DNA of 64,000 bases, taken from an uncultured Oscillospiraceae bacterium. GTDB taxonomy: Bacteria > Bacillota > Clostridia > Oscillospirales > Acutalibacteraceae. Shown here in pieces: positions 24,972 through 34,512 of the stretch. Below the pieces are notes generated by a model, which saw only the letters and a list, made by a program, of their open reading frames with translations, had not been told where the DNA came from and made no database searches. The translations under genes were made by a program, and so were the position numbers. Positions within the stretch are counted from its first letter, which is position 1. Each line of letters begins with the position of its first letter. The stretch is taken from NCBI GenBank assembly GCA_900540275.1, contig UQFO01000011.1, positions 1 through 64,000 of the forward strand, in the 5' to 3' direction.

Positions 24972-25778
24972 ATGAAAACTTGTCCGAAATGCTCCGCGCA
25001 GGTAAAGGATGGCACAAATTTTTGTCCAGCGTGCGGCACGCGCCTTGCCGAACCTGTAACGGCGGGCACAGCAACGCAGCAAACGGCTCCGCAGCAGGCG
25101 CAGGCGCCTTTCAGCGAAAATATCAACAGCCATTCTGCGTATGGTCCGGCGGGAGCGCCGCAGCAAAACCGTACATATACAAATACAGCGCCGCAGCAGC
25201 AGGCGGGTCCAATACCAAACCAGGGCGCTCCCAAGCAGCAGCCCCAGCAGCCGCACCAGGGACCTACTCCCGTGCCGCCTCCGCCGTATTACCAAAACGT
25301 GAATCCAAACCAGCGGCCCGGCGAGGATAGGTTCAAGGAAGGCTTTAACAACGCGGTCGGCAAAACGAAAAATTTCTTTAATAACACGGCCGATGAAAGC
25401 AATTTTCAGGACTCGCAGGACGTACAGCAGAATAAAATTCTTGCGCTTGTCAGCTATCTTGGGTACTTTTTCTTTATCCCTATGATAGTAAAGCCGCAGT
25501 CGCGTTACCTTCGTTTTCACGGTAATCAGGGCTTAACGCTGTTACTTGCGGAAATTGTACTCGGCGTCGTGCACGCCGTCCTGTGCGGCCTGTTCGGCCT
25601 GATTGGGCTGGCCGGTATTCCCGGCGCAATCATCAGCGGAATATTTATTGTGCTGTTGAGCATCGCGATTTACGGCGCAATCCTTGTATGGGTCATTCTG
25701 GGTATTGTAAACGCCGTTACCGGCAAAGCAAAGGAGCTGCCGCTGATAGGCAAAATCCGCATTTTAAAAGAATTTTAA
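24972..25778 (+). CDS. Zinc-ribbon membrane protein, DUF4870-like
   Basis: A 268-residue protein in three parts. The N-terminal zinc ribbon has C4-x2-C7 and C18-x2-C21. A long Gln/Pro/Asn-rich linker (about 30-115) is likely disordered. The C-terminal membrane domain (about 150-262) has three hydrophobic segments and the RYLRFHGNQGLTLLL motif typical of DUF4870/Tic20-like proteins. It is probably a cytoplasm-facing ribbon tethered to the membrane. The function is not established. The ribosome site GGAGG is strong, and the gene stands alone between promoter and terminator. Confidence 0.8.
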   Translation: MKTCPKCSAQVKDGTNFCPACGTRLAEPVTAGTATQQTAPQQAQAPFSENINSHSAYGPAGAPQQNRTYTNTAPQQQAGPIPNQGAPKQQPQQPHQGPTPVPPPPYYQNVNPNQRPGEDRFKEGFNNAVGKTKNFFNNTADESNFQDSQDVQQNKILALVSYLGYFFFIPMIVKPQSRYLRFHGNQGLTLLLAEIVLGVVHAVLCGLFGLIGLAGIPGAIISGIFIVLLSIAIYGAILVWVILGIVNAVTGKAKELPLIGKIRILKEF

Positions 25779-25793
25779 TTAAAATATAAGGAA

Positions 25794-25831
25794 GCGCCCC
25801 GGTCTTGCTGGACCGGGGCGCCCTTTTCTTT
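25794..25831 (+). terminator. Terminator of the zinc-ribbon gene
   Basis: GCGCCCCGGTC-N6-GACCGGGGCGC followed by CCTTTTCTTTAT. Confidence 0.95.
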
Positions 25832-25909
25832 ATAAGGCTTTGTTATGATACTACTTGATTTTCAGCAAATACTATAGACAAAGGCTTTCAAGAATTTATG
25901 GGTTTTATT

Positions 25910-26101
25910 TTATTTCATGTTCTTTTCGTACTGCTCGATCATCTTCTTGACCATCTGGCCGCCGACAGAACCCGCCTGACGGGACGTTAAGTCACCGTTG
26001 TAACCCTGCTTGAGGTTAACGCCGACTTCAGAAGCCGCTTCCATCTTGAAACGGTCCAGAGCCTCTCTTGCCTCAGGAACTACTACAGAATTCTTAGACA
26101 T
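25910..26101 (-). CDS. Alpha/beta-type small acid-soluble spore protein
   Basis: A 63-residue DNA-coating protein of dormant spores. The germination-protease site lies in RFKMEAASEVG, and the DNA-binding block YNGDLTSRQAGSVGGQMVKKM is complete. It is made in the forespore, normally under sigma-G; I could not fix a sigma-G promoter in the upstream 100 bases. A ribosome site GGAGAG is present. It is direct evidence that the organism sporulates or descends from sporulating ancestors. Confidence 0.95.
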   Translation of the reverse strand: MSKNSVVVPEAREALDRFKMEAASEVGVNLKQGYNGDLTSRQAGSVGGQMVKKMIEQYEKNMK

Positions 26102-26355
26102 AATGTTTTTCTCTCCTTTGCTTTAAATTTGTTTTTACACATATTTTTCACTCGCTTTGCGGTGGAACCAACCTCTTGATTAACGCCGCAATATTATTAT
26201 GTGACGTGGTTTTAGATATATAGCTAGAAAAAAATGGCCTTTTGTTTTCCGTTTTTTGAGATGTAAACAAATTACACAAAAAACCGATAATATAGAATGC
26301 AGCGCTTATAATGAAAAAAACGCTGCGCATCAAAGCAAAACGGAGAAGGGATACA

Positions 26356-26700
26356 ATGGAACGAAGCAGCTGTGAGCGGGGATTTCTTGCAATGTCTTCC
26401 CTGCTTCAGAAAATATACCGGGCAACGCCGGAAAACGACTTAGGAAGCCTTTTGAGCGATTTGAATCCAATCCGCTTTTCGGGTACGCATATTTCGTCAT
26501 TTCCCGCGTTCGAGGATTACAGGGATTTATATCAGAAGGAAAGGGAAAACGGGAAAACAAAAATGCAGGCGTCCTATCACGCATGCATCGATTTTCTTTT
26601 TTTATATGAACGGGAATTTGATTTTCGTTTAAAGGGCACAATTTCCCGTTTTTCCCTGCGCAGTTATGAGGCGGAGTTTGAAAAACAGCTTTCTGCATGA
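26356..26700 (+). CDS. Orphan 114-residue protein
   Basis: Unrecognised soluble protein, rich in Phe, Tyr and Arg, mostly helical by pattern (MSSLLQKIYRAT near the start, HACIDFLFLYEREFDFRL in the middle). The start at 26356 has GAAGGG five bases upstream. A TATAAT at 26307-26312 may be its -10. It lies between the divergent SASP gene and a bidirectional terminator. A minus-strand frame covers much of the same DNA but lacks a ribosome site. Confidence 0.5.
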   Translation: MERSSCERGFLAMSSLLQKIYRATPENDLGSLLSDLNPIRFSGTHISSFPAFEDYRDLYQKERENGKTKMQASYHACIDFLFLYEREFDFRLKGTISRFSLRSYEAEFEKQLSA

Positions 26701-26706
26701 CAGTAC

Positions 26707-26737
26707 AAAGGGCGGCCGTTTGGCCGCCCTTTACATT
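26707..26737. terminator. Bidirectional terminator
   Basis: AAAGGGCGGCC-GTTT-GGCCGCCCTTT. It ends the orphan gene from the left and the ABC exporter operon from the right. Confidence 0.85.
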
Positions 26738-26745
26738 TTGCCCTG

Positions 26746-27396
26746 TTATGCCTTAGCCGCTGTACGCTTCAACTCATAGATAATATCGGAACGGTTTGCA
26801 ACGGTCGGGGAATGCGTTACGATAATTACGCATTTCCCCTCGTCCGCAAGCTCACGAAGGATATGCATGATGTCGTTCTCCGTTTCTCCGTCGAGGTTGC
26901 CCGTCGGTTCGTCCGCGAGGATAACGTCAGGGTCATAGGACAGCGCCCTTGCAATTGCCACGCGCTGCTGCTGGCCGCCGGAAAGCTTCAATACGCGCCG
27001 TTTTCCCTCATCTTCCGACAGCCCCACCTTCCTAAGCAAATCCATCGCATGCTCCTTTTTATCCTTGCGCCGGACACCCGCGATATCCATGGAAAGCACT
27101 ACATTTTCAAGCGCCGTCAGGTTTGTGAGGAGATTAAAATTCTGGAAAACAACGCCGACACAATGCCGCCTGAAATCATACTTATTGATTTTTTTAATAT
27201 CCTGCGCTTTATAGTAAATCGTACCTGCCGTTGGGGACGCAAGCCCGGAAAGCAGGGAAAGCAGCGTCGTCTTTCCCGCACCGGATTTACCTACAATCGA
27301 ATAAATTTTCCCCGGCTCAAAGTTAAAATTCACATGTTCTAAAACAGGCTTTTTATCATAGGAAAAGCTCAAATCACAAAGATTTAAAATTGACAT
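26746..27396 (-). CDS. MacB/LolD-type ABC transporter ATPase
   Basis: ATPase of 216 residues. Walker A GKSGAGKT is at 36-43, followed by FQNFNLLTNLTALENV, signature LSGGQQQRVAIARAL and Walker B DVILADEPTGNLD. It powers the permease encoded just upstream (12-base gap). A two-component system is divergent, so it is probably an inducible efflux or peptide-resistance system. Confidence 0.9.
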   Translation of the reverse strand: MSILNLCDLSFSYDKKPVLEHVNFNFEPGKIYSIVGKSGAGKTTLLSLLSGLASPTAGTIYYKAQDIKKINKYDFRRHCVGVVFQNFNLLTNLTALENVVLSMDIAGVRRKDKKEHAMDLLRKVGLSEDEGKRRVLKLSGGQQQRVAIARALSYDPDVILADEPTGNLDGETENDIMHILRELADEGKCVIIVTHSPTVANRSDIIYELKRTAAKA

Positions 27397-27408
27397 CTCC
27401 GTTCCTCC

Positions 27409-29085
27409 TCAATCTCTGTTGGACAGTATTTTAAGCGGCTCGTACCGCATGATGAACAGGACAGACACAATGCTCGCAACCAACGTAAGCAGAATCCCTA
27501 TACCGAGAAGCTCCAGCAATACGGTAAAGTCGGTAGCGCTTGTTACCTGCGTAATATAATTTACAGCCTGTGACCCGATACCGCGGCCGCCTTCAGCCTG
27601 TGACCCGCCCTGGGGGAGCTGCATGCCGTCCTGCGCCAGCATATCTTCCCCGGAGGGCCGTCCCATCGCCTGCTGCCGCCGGTCCGCGCTCTGGCTCTGT
27701 GCCGAAACCTGGCTCTCGAGCAGGGTGTTCGTAACCGGCACGCTTATCAGCGCGCCGGCAGCTGAGCCAATTACAATAGCGCAGAGCGTCACGGTGAACA
27801 CCTCTGTAATAAACTGCTGTGCGACCTTACGCTTTTTCATGCCGATGGCCGTAAGCACGCCGATTTCATATTTCCTGTCGCGGATGCTGAAAATATTGAG
27901 CACTACAAGTATGACCGCGCCGATGCCAAGCACGACAAGCAGGAAATAAAGCGCCATTTGTGAAAGGTTTTCAAGCGGAAGAAGGCTCTGTTCAAAGCTC
28001 GTGATATCGGAAGAGCTTACTGTGTAATCGTCTGAAAGCCCCAAAGCCCTTGCCTGCTGTTCAAACTGTTCGTAGTCGTCCACGCTCGCGAAGGTGTAGG
28101 TGCCTGAAAGCTGCTCGCGCATTGCGGTCGAGGCTTCTATCTCTGTTTCCTCGCCGGCTGCCGCGGCTGCGTTTTGGGCGGAGGCGCCAGTAATCTCCTT
28201 GAGCGCCGTATAGCTCATATAAATTTGGTTTGCGGGGTCGCTTCCCGTCTGGAATCCGCCCATAAAGCCGCCTGACGTTACGGTAGACTGGCTGTTGTTA
28301 TAAATACCGACAATTTTGATGGAATACGTTTCGTCCTCGTCGTTCGGATTGCTGATTTCTATGGTATCGCCGGCCTTGAGGGAATTAAAGGCCGCAAGCT
28401 CGTCGGAAATCACGCATTCCTGGCTGCCTGTACCCTCCTCAAACATGGAGCCCTCCGTTATTTTACAGGTTCCGTTTAAAAAATCTGCCATTGCGTCGTC
28501 CGAGCTGTAGCCGACGATGGTAAAATCTCCCTGTGCCCCCCAACGCCCCGTTTTCTGCCCGCCGCCCTGCATCATGCCGCCATCGGGCATTTCGCCGCCG
28601 GGGGCCGTTTTGCTGTTATCCCCCTGAGTTGTATCGGAAGAATCAGAAGAGTCGCCGCTTGACGAGGTATCCTCATCCGTCACCGGCTCAAAGCCATCTG
28701 TCCCGTCCGCGGAAACGGTCAGCGTATAATAAAAGGACTTGACGCTATCGGCCTTTGCGTAAGTCTGCATTTCGTCAAGGGAAAGGGATCCCTGACTGCC
28801 CATCATTTTGGCAAAATCCGATTTATCGAATTCCGGCGGCTCTCCGCTTTCCGAGCCGTCGGATTGGCTGTCCCCCATTTGCTTCATCAAGGAAGAACGG
28901 TCAAAGGATATCTGTGCTGTTACCGACATGGAATCGAGCGTCTGCCCGCGCACATTGTTCGCCGCCTGGCGGATAGAAAGCCCGACGCAGGCGGAAACGG
29001 CAATAACCAGAACGATAATGCCGATTAGGATATTTCTGCCCTTGGAACGGCTGATGCTTCTCAGTGCGTTTTTTAAAATATACAT
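27409..29085 (-). CDS. MacB-type FtsX permease with Ser/Asp/Gly-rich ectodomain
   Basis: Permease of 558 residues. TM1 is at about 18-40 (ALRSISRSKGRNILIG precedes it). A long extracellular domain (about 45-360) contains low-complexity Ser/Asp/Thr and Gly/Met-rich patches around 130-180. Three C-terminal TMs follow, with the FtsX motif YEIGVLTAIGMKKRKV in the first cytoplasmic loop. A Gln/Arg/Gly-rich loop (about 455-510) separates the last two TMs. The start at 29085 has AGGAGG well placed; seven codons upstream are also open. The substrate is unknown. Confidence 0.88.
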   Translation of the reverse strand: MYILKNALRSISRSKGRNILIGIIVLVIAVSACVGLSIRQAANNVRGQTLDSMSVTAQISFDRSSLMKQMGDSQSDGSESGEPPEFDKSDFAKMMGSQGSLSLDEMQTYAKADSVKSFYYTLTVSADGTDGFEPVTDEDTSSSGDSSDSSDTTQGDNSKTAPGGEMPDGGMMQGGGQKTGRWGAQGDFTIVGYSSDDAMADFLNGTCKITEGSMFEEGTGSQECVISDELAAFNSLKAGDTIEISNPNDEDETYSIKIVGIYNNSQSTVTSGGFMGGFQTGSDPANQIYMSYTALKEITGASAQNAAAAAGEETEIEASTAMREQLSGTYTFASVDDYEQFEQQARALGLSDDYTVSSSDITSFEQSLLPLENLSQMALYFLLVVLGIGAVILVVLNIFSIRDRKYEIGVLTAIGMKKRKVAQQFITEVFTVTLCAIVIGSAAGALISVPVTNTLLESQVSAQSQSADRRQQAMGRPSGEDMLAQDGMQLPQGGSQAEGGRGIGSQAVNYITQVTSATDFTVLLELLGIGILLTLVASIVSVLFIMRYEPLKILSNRD

Positions 29086-29185
29086 AGGTTTGCCTCCTGT
29101 TTTCACATTGCAAGGCGCATTGTAACAGGATAACCTTGAAAAAAACTTAAAGTTTTTTCCTATTCAATATTTTTTCAAGCTTTTC

Positions 29186-29194
29186 TGCTATAAT
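29186..29194 (+). promoter_or_regulatory. Extended -10 promoter of the two-component genes
   Basis: TG-C-TATAAT with no convincing -35. Upstream, AAAAAACTT and AAGTTTTTT arms (about 29141-29158) form an AT-rich inverted repeat between the divergent units, a possible regulator site. Confidence 0.5.
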
Positions 29195-29235
29195 GGGAAC
29201 AGAATCAAAAAAAGCAGGAGGCGGGAGGCCTTATC

Positions 29236-29910
29236 TTGAAAATTTTGATAGTAGAAGATGAAAAGCAGCTTTGCGAGGCGCTCGTTGCGCTTTTAAAGGA
29301 TAACGGCTATTCCGCTGACACCGTATATGACGGGCAGGACGGGCTGGATTATGCGCTGACCGGCGTATACGACGTGATTGTGCTCGATATCATGCTCCCT
29401 ATTATGGACGGGCTGGCTATGCTGAAGAAGCTAAGAGAGGCGGGCAGCTCCGTACCCGTACTCCTGCTTACGGCTAAGGGCGACGCGCGCGACAAAATAA
29501 ACGGGCTGGACAGCGGTGCGGACGACTACCTCACAAAGCCGTTTATCGCGGGCGAGCTGCTTGCGCGTATCCGCGTTTTGACGCGCCGGCGCGGAGAATA
29601 CGTTGGCGATACGCTCTGCTTCGGGAGCTGTACGCTCGACAAAAACACGCATGAGCTTTCCTGTGCGGGAAATTCGTTGAAGCTCGGGCGCAAGGAGTAT
29701 GAAACGCTCGAAATGCTGATGGGAAATCCCGGGCAAATTATTCCAAAGGAACGGTTTATCGAAAAAATCTGGGGCTATGACAGCGAGGCGGAGTACAACA
29801 ACATCGAGGTATACGTCTCTTTCCTTCGCAAAAAGCTTCTTGCTCTACATGCGGATATTACAATCAAGGCGGTTCGCTCCGTCGGATACAAGCTGGAGAA
29901 TGCGGTATGA
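29236..29910 (+). CDS. OmpR-family response regulator
   Basis: A 224-residue regulator. Receiver D51 lies in VIVLDIMLP and K101 in YLTKPF. The winged helix covers about 130-222 with EKIWGYDSEAEYNNIEVYVS and KAVRSVGYKLE. The start is a TTG with GGGAGG seven to eight bases upstream. It overlaps the kinase gene by four bases and is divergent from the ABC exporter, which it presumably controls. Confidence 0.92.
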   Translation: MKILIVEDEKQLCEALVALLKDNGYSADTVYDGQDGLDYALTGVYDVIVLDIMLPIMDGLAMLKKLREAGSSVPVLLLTAKGDARDKINGLDSGADDYLTKPFIAGELLARIRVLTRRRGEYVGDTLCFGSCTLDKNTHELSCAGNSLKLGRKEYETLEMLMGNPGQIIPKERFIEKIWGYDSEAEYNNIEVYVSFLRKKLLALHADITIKAVRSVGYKLENAV

Positions 29911-31163
29911 TTAAAAAATTGCGGTTAAAATTCGTCCTTGTTTCCATGAGCGGCGTGCTGCTCGTCCTGGTAATCATCTTCGCTACACAGAATTATTTGA
30001 TGATAAAAAGCAGCGAGGAGCAGACAAACCGTCTGCTCCAGTCCGTCGTCATGACCGATGGGAATATGGAAAACCTGCGCCAGAAACCGGACGGCGGCGC
30101 TGTCCCCCCTGATAAGGGCCAAAAACCCGACGGCCTGCGCCCTCCCGCGCTGGAAACGCTGCGCGGCGCAAAATTTTTCTACGTTAAGTTCGATTCAACA
30201 GGCAATGTTTTGGAAAGCGACGTGTCCCACATGGCGGATTTAAGCGCAAGTGACGCGGCTTCCTGTGCACGCAGCGCGCTTAAATCAGGCAGCCAGTCCG
30301 GTGCGGCCGGCGGCTATCAGTTCTTATGCGGGCAAAAGGAATACGGCACCATCGTCGCGCTTGCCCAGCGCGACGTCGAAACAAATATGCTGCGCCAGCT
30401 CACTACGATTTCCGCCGCCGCTGTGATAGGCGGAGTGCTCGTCTTCCTTGTGCTTGTACTGCTTCTTTCAAAGTGGGCGGTAGGCCCTGTCAAAACCGCT
30501 TTTGAGAGACAGCGCCAGTTTATTTCAAACGCGGGGCACGAGCTGAAAACGCCGATTACGATTATCGCGGCGAACTCCGATGTCCTGCACCGCGAAATCG
30601 GAGACAACAAGTGGCTTTCCTATATCCAGAACCAGAACGAAAGAATGGCGGCGTTGGTAAACGGCCTGCTTACGCTTGCGCGGACCGACGAGAGCCGCCA
30701 GAAGCCACAGCTTGAGCGGTTCAATTTAAGCGGCGCCTGCATGAACTGCGCGCTCGAATTTGAAAGTATCGCGTATGAGGGCGGGAAAACGTTTTTAACG
30801 GATATCCAGCCGGATATCCTAATCAACGGAAACGAGCCCATGATAAAACAATTGCTCTATATATTAACGGACAACGCGCTCAAGCATTCCGACCGAAACG
30901 GCGAGGTACGCGTGGCTCTCAAGCGTATGGGTTCCAAGGCCGTGCTGGAGGTTTACAACACCGGGGAAGGCATTGCGCCGGAAGAACGCGTTAAAATATT
31001 TGAGCGGTTTTACCGCAGCGACAGCTCCCGCTCGCGCGAGACGGGCGGGTATGGGCTGGGCCTCGCAATCGGCAAATCGATTGTGGAGCTGCATAAGGGC
31101 AAAATCTCCGTACAGAGCGAACAGGGCAAATGGACGCGGTTCATCGTTGTCCTGCCGGGATAA
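29907..31163 (+). CDS. Sensor histidine kinase
   Basis: Kinase of 418 residues with TM1 (about 9-30), an extracellular sensor of about 130 residues rich in Pro/Asp/Lys near 58-80, and TM2 (about 166-188). HisKA has H211 in SNAGHELKTPIT. The HATPase has N-box LLYILTDNALKHS and G-box GGYGLGLAIGKSIVELH. It is translationally coupled to the regulator, and a strong terminator follows. Confidence 0.92.
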   Translation: MIKKLRLKFVLVSMSGVLLVLVIIFATQNYLMIKSSEEQTNRLLQSVVMTDGNMENLRQKPDGGAVPPDKGQKPDGLRPPALETLRGAKFFYVKFDSTGNVLESDVSHMADLSASDAASCARSALKSGSQSGAAGGYQFLCGQKEYGTIVALAQRDVETNMLRQLTTISAAAVIGGVLVFLVLVLLLSKWAVGPVKTAFERQRQFISNAGHELKTPITIIAANSDVLHREIGDNKWLSYIQNQNERMAALVNGLLTLARTDESRQKPQLERFNLSGACMNCALEFESIAYEGGKTFLTDIQPDILINGNEPMIKQLLYILTDNALKHSDRNGEVRVALKRMGSKAVLEVYNTGEGIAPEERVKIFERFYRSDSSRSRETGGYGLGLAIGKSIVELHKGKISVQSEQGKWTRFIVVLPG

Positions 31164-31182
31164 ATTGCACGGTTACTGATAC

Positions 31183-31233
31183 AAAAAAGCCTTACCACGC
31201 GGCATTACGCCGCGCCGTAAGGCTTTTTTATTT
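31183..31233. terminator. Bidirectional terminator between kinase and acc-fab operon
   Basis: AAAAAAGCCTTAC pairs with GTAAGGCTTTTTT, with inner GCGGC/GCCGC-type pairing. A-rich and T-rich ends suit termination on both strands. Confidence 0.9.
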
Positions 31234-31295
31234 ATCACATCGATTACAGCAGCATTCGGGCTCCCTTCTCAGAAAACCGCCGCTGCATATGGGTA

Positions 31296-32129
31296 TTATA
31301 ACGCCTGCTCGGGCTGAGGCTCTACAAAATCAAAGGGCTCCGTGTTGTTCCCAAACTTGCGGAACCGCTCGTAACGCTGCCGTAAAAGCTCATCCGCGTC
31401 CATTTGGCGGTACTTTTCAAATGTGCGCAGTATCAGCCCCTTGAGGCTTTCAAACATTTTGCTGTCCTTTGTTTTCGGCTCACGTATGATTCGTTCAATG
31501 ACCTGCATCTTGAACAAATCCTGCGCGGTCAGCTTTAAGCATTCGGCAGCCTCCGCCATCTTTGTGGAATCTTTCCACAAAATGCTCGCGCAGCCCTCGG
31601 GAGAGATAACGGAATACACCGCGTTTTCAAGCATCCAAACCTCATCCGCAAGCGCCAGCCCCAGCGCGCCGCCGCTGCCGCCCTCACCAATCAGGATGGA
31701 TAGCACCGGGGTTTTTAAAGCGGACATTTCAAACAAATTTTCCGCGATTGCCTGGCCTTGGCCGCGCTCCTCCGCGCCGATGCCGCAGAACGCTCCGCTC
31801 GTGTCTACAAAACACAAAACGGGGCGGCCGAACTTCTCCGCCTGCTTCATCAGGCGCAGCGCCTTGCGGTAGCCCTCCGGATGCGCGGAGCCAAAATTGC
31901 GCTCCATGCGCTCCTTTGTGTCCCTTCCCTTTTCCAGTCCAATAACTGTGACCGGCATATCGTAAAGCTGCGCGATTCCACCGATAACGGCTTTATCGTC
32001 ACCAAAACGGCGGTCGCCGTGCAGCTCAAAAAAGCTGTCTCCAAACAGGCTGCTGATATAATCGATAGTCGTAAGCCTGCTGTTGGAACGTGCTTGCGTA
32101 ACCTTGTCAAATGCGCTCATTTCCTGCAC
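31296..32129 (-). CDS. accA: Acetyl-CoA carboxylase carboxyltransferase subunit alpha
   Basis: Together with AccD it transfers the carboxyl group from carboxybiotin to acetyl-CoA, giving malonyl-CoA. The 277 residues include the crotonase-type blocks FGDDKAVIGGIAQL, CFVDTSGAFCGIGAEERGQ and GEGGSGGALGLALAD. It lacks some 40 N-terminal residues of the E. coli protein, a short form I believe is common in Firmicutes. It is the last gene of the fab-acc operon, three bases after accD. Confidence 0.95.
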   Translation of the reverse strand: MQEMSAFDKVTQARSNSRLTTIDYISSLFGDSFFELHGDRRFGDDKAVIGGIAQLYDMPVTVIGLEKGRDTKERMERNFGSAHPEGYRKALRLMKQAEKFGRPVLCFVDTSGAFCGIGAEERGQGQAIAENLFEMSALKTPVLSILIGEGGSGGALGLALADEVWMLENAVYSVISPEGCASILWKDSTKMAEAAECLKLTAQDLFKMQVIERIIREPKTKDSKMFESLKGLILRTFEKYRQMDADELLRQRYERFRKFGNNTEPFDFVEPQPEQAL

Positions 32130-32132
32130 CCC

Positions 32133-33023
32133 CTATGCTTCTTCCGCCGGACAAACCGTATGGAGCTTTAGCAGCTTTATAAGCGCGCCCTTTAAGTCCC
32201 TGCGCGGGACGACCGCGTCAATAAAGCCTTTTTCCATTACGAATTCCGAGGTCTGGAAATTTTTCGGGAGCTTCTGCCGGATTGTCTGCTCAATGACGCG
32301 CGGCCCGGCAAATCCGACAAGCGCGTTCGGCTCGGCAAGGATAATGTCGCCCTCCATTGCAAAGCTCGCCGTTACGCCGCCGGTCGTGGGGTCGGTCAGA
32401 ACGGTAATATAAAGCAGGCCCGCGTCGCTGTGGCGTTTTGCCGCGGCACTCGTTTTTGCCATCTGCATCAGGGATAAAATCCCCTCCTGCATCCTGGCAC
32501 CGCCGGATACGGTGCATATAACAATCGGGAGCTCATGCTGCGTTGCGTATTCAAACGCGCAGGTAATCTTCTCGCCCGTTACCGTGCCCATGCTTCCCAT
32601 CATAAAGCCGGGGTCCATTGCGGCAAACACGGTCTTTATCCCGCCGATTTCCGCAACGCCGGTAATAACCGACTCGTTTTCGCCGCTTTTGAGCTTACAG
32701 CTTTGCAGCTTCCTGTCGTATTCGGGAAAGCCGAGCAGGTTTTGCGACTGCATTTCGCCGTTTGCCTCTTCAAATGTCTCCCGGTCGCATAAAAGCGCAA
32801 TGCGTTCCCTGGCCGAAAGCCTCAGGTGGTGCCCGCATTTGACGCATACCTTATGGTTTTCCTCCAAGTCGGAGGCGAGCAGCAGCGTTTTGCAGGTAGG
32901 GCATTTTACCCACATGGTTTCGGGAATGTAAGGGCGGCTGTCGTCCTTTTCCTGCGGGGCGCTCTGCTCCCCTTCCAGCTCGTTTTTCGGCTTTAAGAAA
33001 GTGAAAAAATCGCCGTTTATCAT
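32133..33023 (-). CDS. accD: Acetyl-CoA carboxylase carboxyltransferase subunit beta
   Basis: Partner of AccA; 296 residues from the ATG at 33023. A zinc ribbon at C41-x2-C44 / C60-x2-C63 is followed by the crotonase core with GFMMGSMGTVTGEKI and SGGARMQEGILSLMQMAKT. A TTG at 33047 would add eight residues but has no ribosome site. The gap of about 76 bases to accC is the largest spacing among the acc genes. Confidence 0.94.
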   Translation of the reverse strand: MINGDFFTFLKPKNELEGEQSAPQEKDDSRPYIPETMWVKCPTCKTLLLASDLEENHKVCVKCGHHLRLSARERIALLCDRETFEEANGEMQSQNLLGFPEYDRKLQSCKLKSGENESVITGVAEIGGIKTVFAAMDPGFMMGSMGTVTGEKITCAFEYATQHELPIVICTVSGGARMQEGILSLMQMAKTSAAAKRHSDAGLLYITVLTDPTTGGVTASFAMEGDIILAEPNALVGFAGPRVIEQTIRQKLPKNFQTSEFVMEKGFIDAVVPRRDLKGALIKLLKLHTVCPAEEA

Positions 33024-33099
33024 ATGCGCAACATTCCAATCATACAAAATTTATCGCAGCATGCCCCATGTGGGCATTTCATTCAATCACTGGCGGATT

Positions 33100-34467
33100 T
33101 TATTCCTGTTCTTCCATTTGTTCCTTTTTCTTCGCTTCCCTTTTCAGCATCAGGTCGGTCGTATAGGTGCCGGCCACGAATTCCGGGTCGGAAAGCAGTT
33201 CAATCTGCAAATCCCTGTTGTGTTCCACACCATGGATATTAAGCTCGCTTAACGCCATCTTCATTTTGCGGATGGCCTGTTCCCTTGTCCTTGCCTGGAC
33301 AATCAGCTTTCCTATCATGGAATCATAAAAAGGCGGGATTTCATAGTCCTGGAAAATCGACGTATCAAACCGTACGCACGGGCCGCCTGGAATATGCAGT
33401 TTATATATTTTACCACAGCTCGGGCGGAAATCAAGGTCCGGATTTTCCGCGTTAATCCTGCATTCTATAGCATTTCCATGTATGTAAATCTTATCCTGCG
33501 TCATGGTAAGCTCGCTGCCGGCCGCAATGCGGATTTGCCACTGGACCAAATCGAGCCCTGTGACCATTTCCGTCACGGGGTGCTCCACCTGCAGGCGCGT
33601 GTTCATTTCCATAAAATAAAAATTGCCGTGCTGGTCGAGCAAAAATTCAACGGTGCCCGCGTTGACGTAATGTACGGCCTGCGCCGCCTTGCGCGCGGCC
33701 TCCATCATTTTAAGCCTGGTGTCAACGCTGATGGCGGGCGACGGGCTTTCCTCAATGAGCTTTTGGTTTTTGCGCTGGACGGAGCACTCGCGTTCGCCCA
33801 GGCACAGCACGTTGCCGTGCTTGTCGCACAAAAGCTGCATTTCGATGTGCTTTACCGGATATAAAAATTTCTCCATATAAACGGCGCCGTCGCCAAACGC
33901 GCTTTTCGCCTCGCTGGAGGCGGAATTGAACGCGTTTTCGAACTCGTCCATGCAGTCTACGCGGCGGATTCCCCTGCCGCCGCCGCCGGAACGCGCTTTA
34001 ATCAGCAGCGGGAAGCCAATTTTCTTCGCTTCTTCCTTCGCCGCTTCAACGTCTTCAACAATGTCGCAGCCGGGTGTTACGGGAACGCCCGCATCGCGCA
34101 TGGTTTTGCGCGCCATATCCTTATCGCCGAGCAGGGAAATCATTTCGCTGCTCGGGCCGATGAATTCTATATTGCACTGCTCGCACAGAGACACGAATTT
34201 TGCGTTTTCAGACAGCAGGCCGTAGCCCGGGTGGATTGCCTGCGCGCCGGTTGCGACGGCAACCGTCAAAATAGCCGCCATATTGAGGTAGCTGTCCGTT
34301 ACCTGCGGCCCGCCGACGCAGTAGCTTTCGTCGGCTAGCTGCACGTGCATGGCATCCTTATCCGCCTGCGAATAAATCGCGACGGTTGCAATTCCCATCT
34401 CTCTGCAAGCCCTAATGATACGAACGGCGATTTCGCCGCGGTTTGCAATCAATATCTTGGAAAACAA
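33100..34467 (-). CDS. accC: Biotin carboxylase
   Basis: ATP-grasp enzyme of 455 residues that carboxylates biotin on AccB. The N-terminal block is FSKILIANRGEIAVRIIRA, the ATP-grasp Gly loop is SGGGGRGIRRV, and the catalytic EMNTRLQVEHPVTE motif is at about 287. Length is normal. Confidence 0.96.
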   Translation of the reverse strand: MFSKILIANRGEIAVRIIRACREMGIATVAIYSQADKDAMHVQLADESYCVGGPQVTDSYLNMAAILTVAVATGAQAIHPGYGLLSENAKFVSLCEQCNIEFIGPSSEMISLLGDKDMARKTMRDAGVPVTPGCDIVEDVEAAKEEAKKIGFPLLIKARSGGGGRGIRRVDCMDEFENAFNSASSEAKSAFGDGAVYMEKFLYPVKHIEMQLLCDKHGNVLCLGERECSVQRKNQKLIEESPSPAISVDTRLKMMEAARKAAQAVHYVNAGTVEFLLDQHGNFYFMEMNTRLQVEHPVTEMVTGLDLVQWQIRIAAGSELTMTQDKIYIHGNAIECRINAENPDLDFRPSCGKIYKLHIPGGPCVRFDTSIFQDYEIPPFYDSMIGKLIVQARTREQAIRKMKMALSELNIHGVEHNRDLQIELLSDPEFVAGTYTTDLMLKREAKKKEQMEEQE

Positions 34468-34512
34468 ATCGATTCCCCCATTAAGCGGTCCGGTGCCGCG
34501 TAAATAATTGGT

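Noticed and set aside
26330..26698. Minus-strand gene opposite the 114-residue orphan
   Set aside because: No ribosome site and a composition (many Pro, Arg, His, Cys) typical of antisense frames; the plus-strand frame has both.
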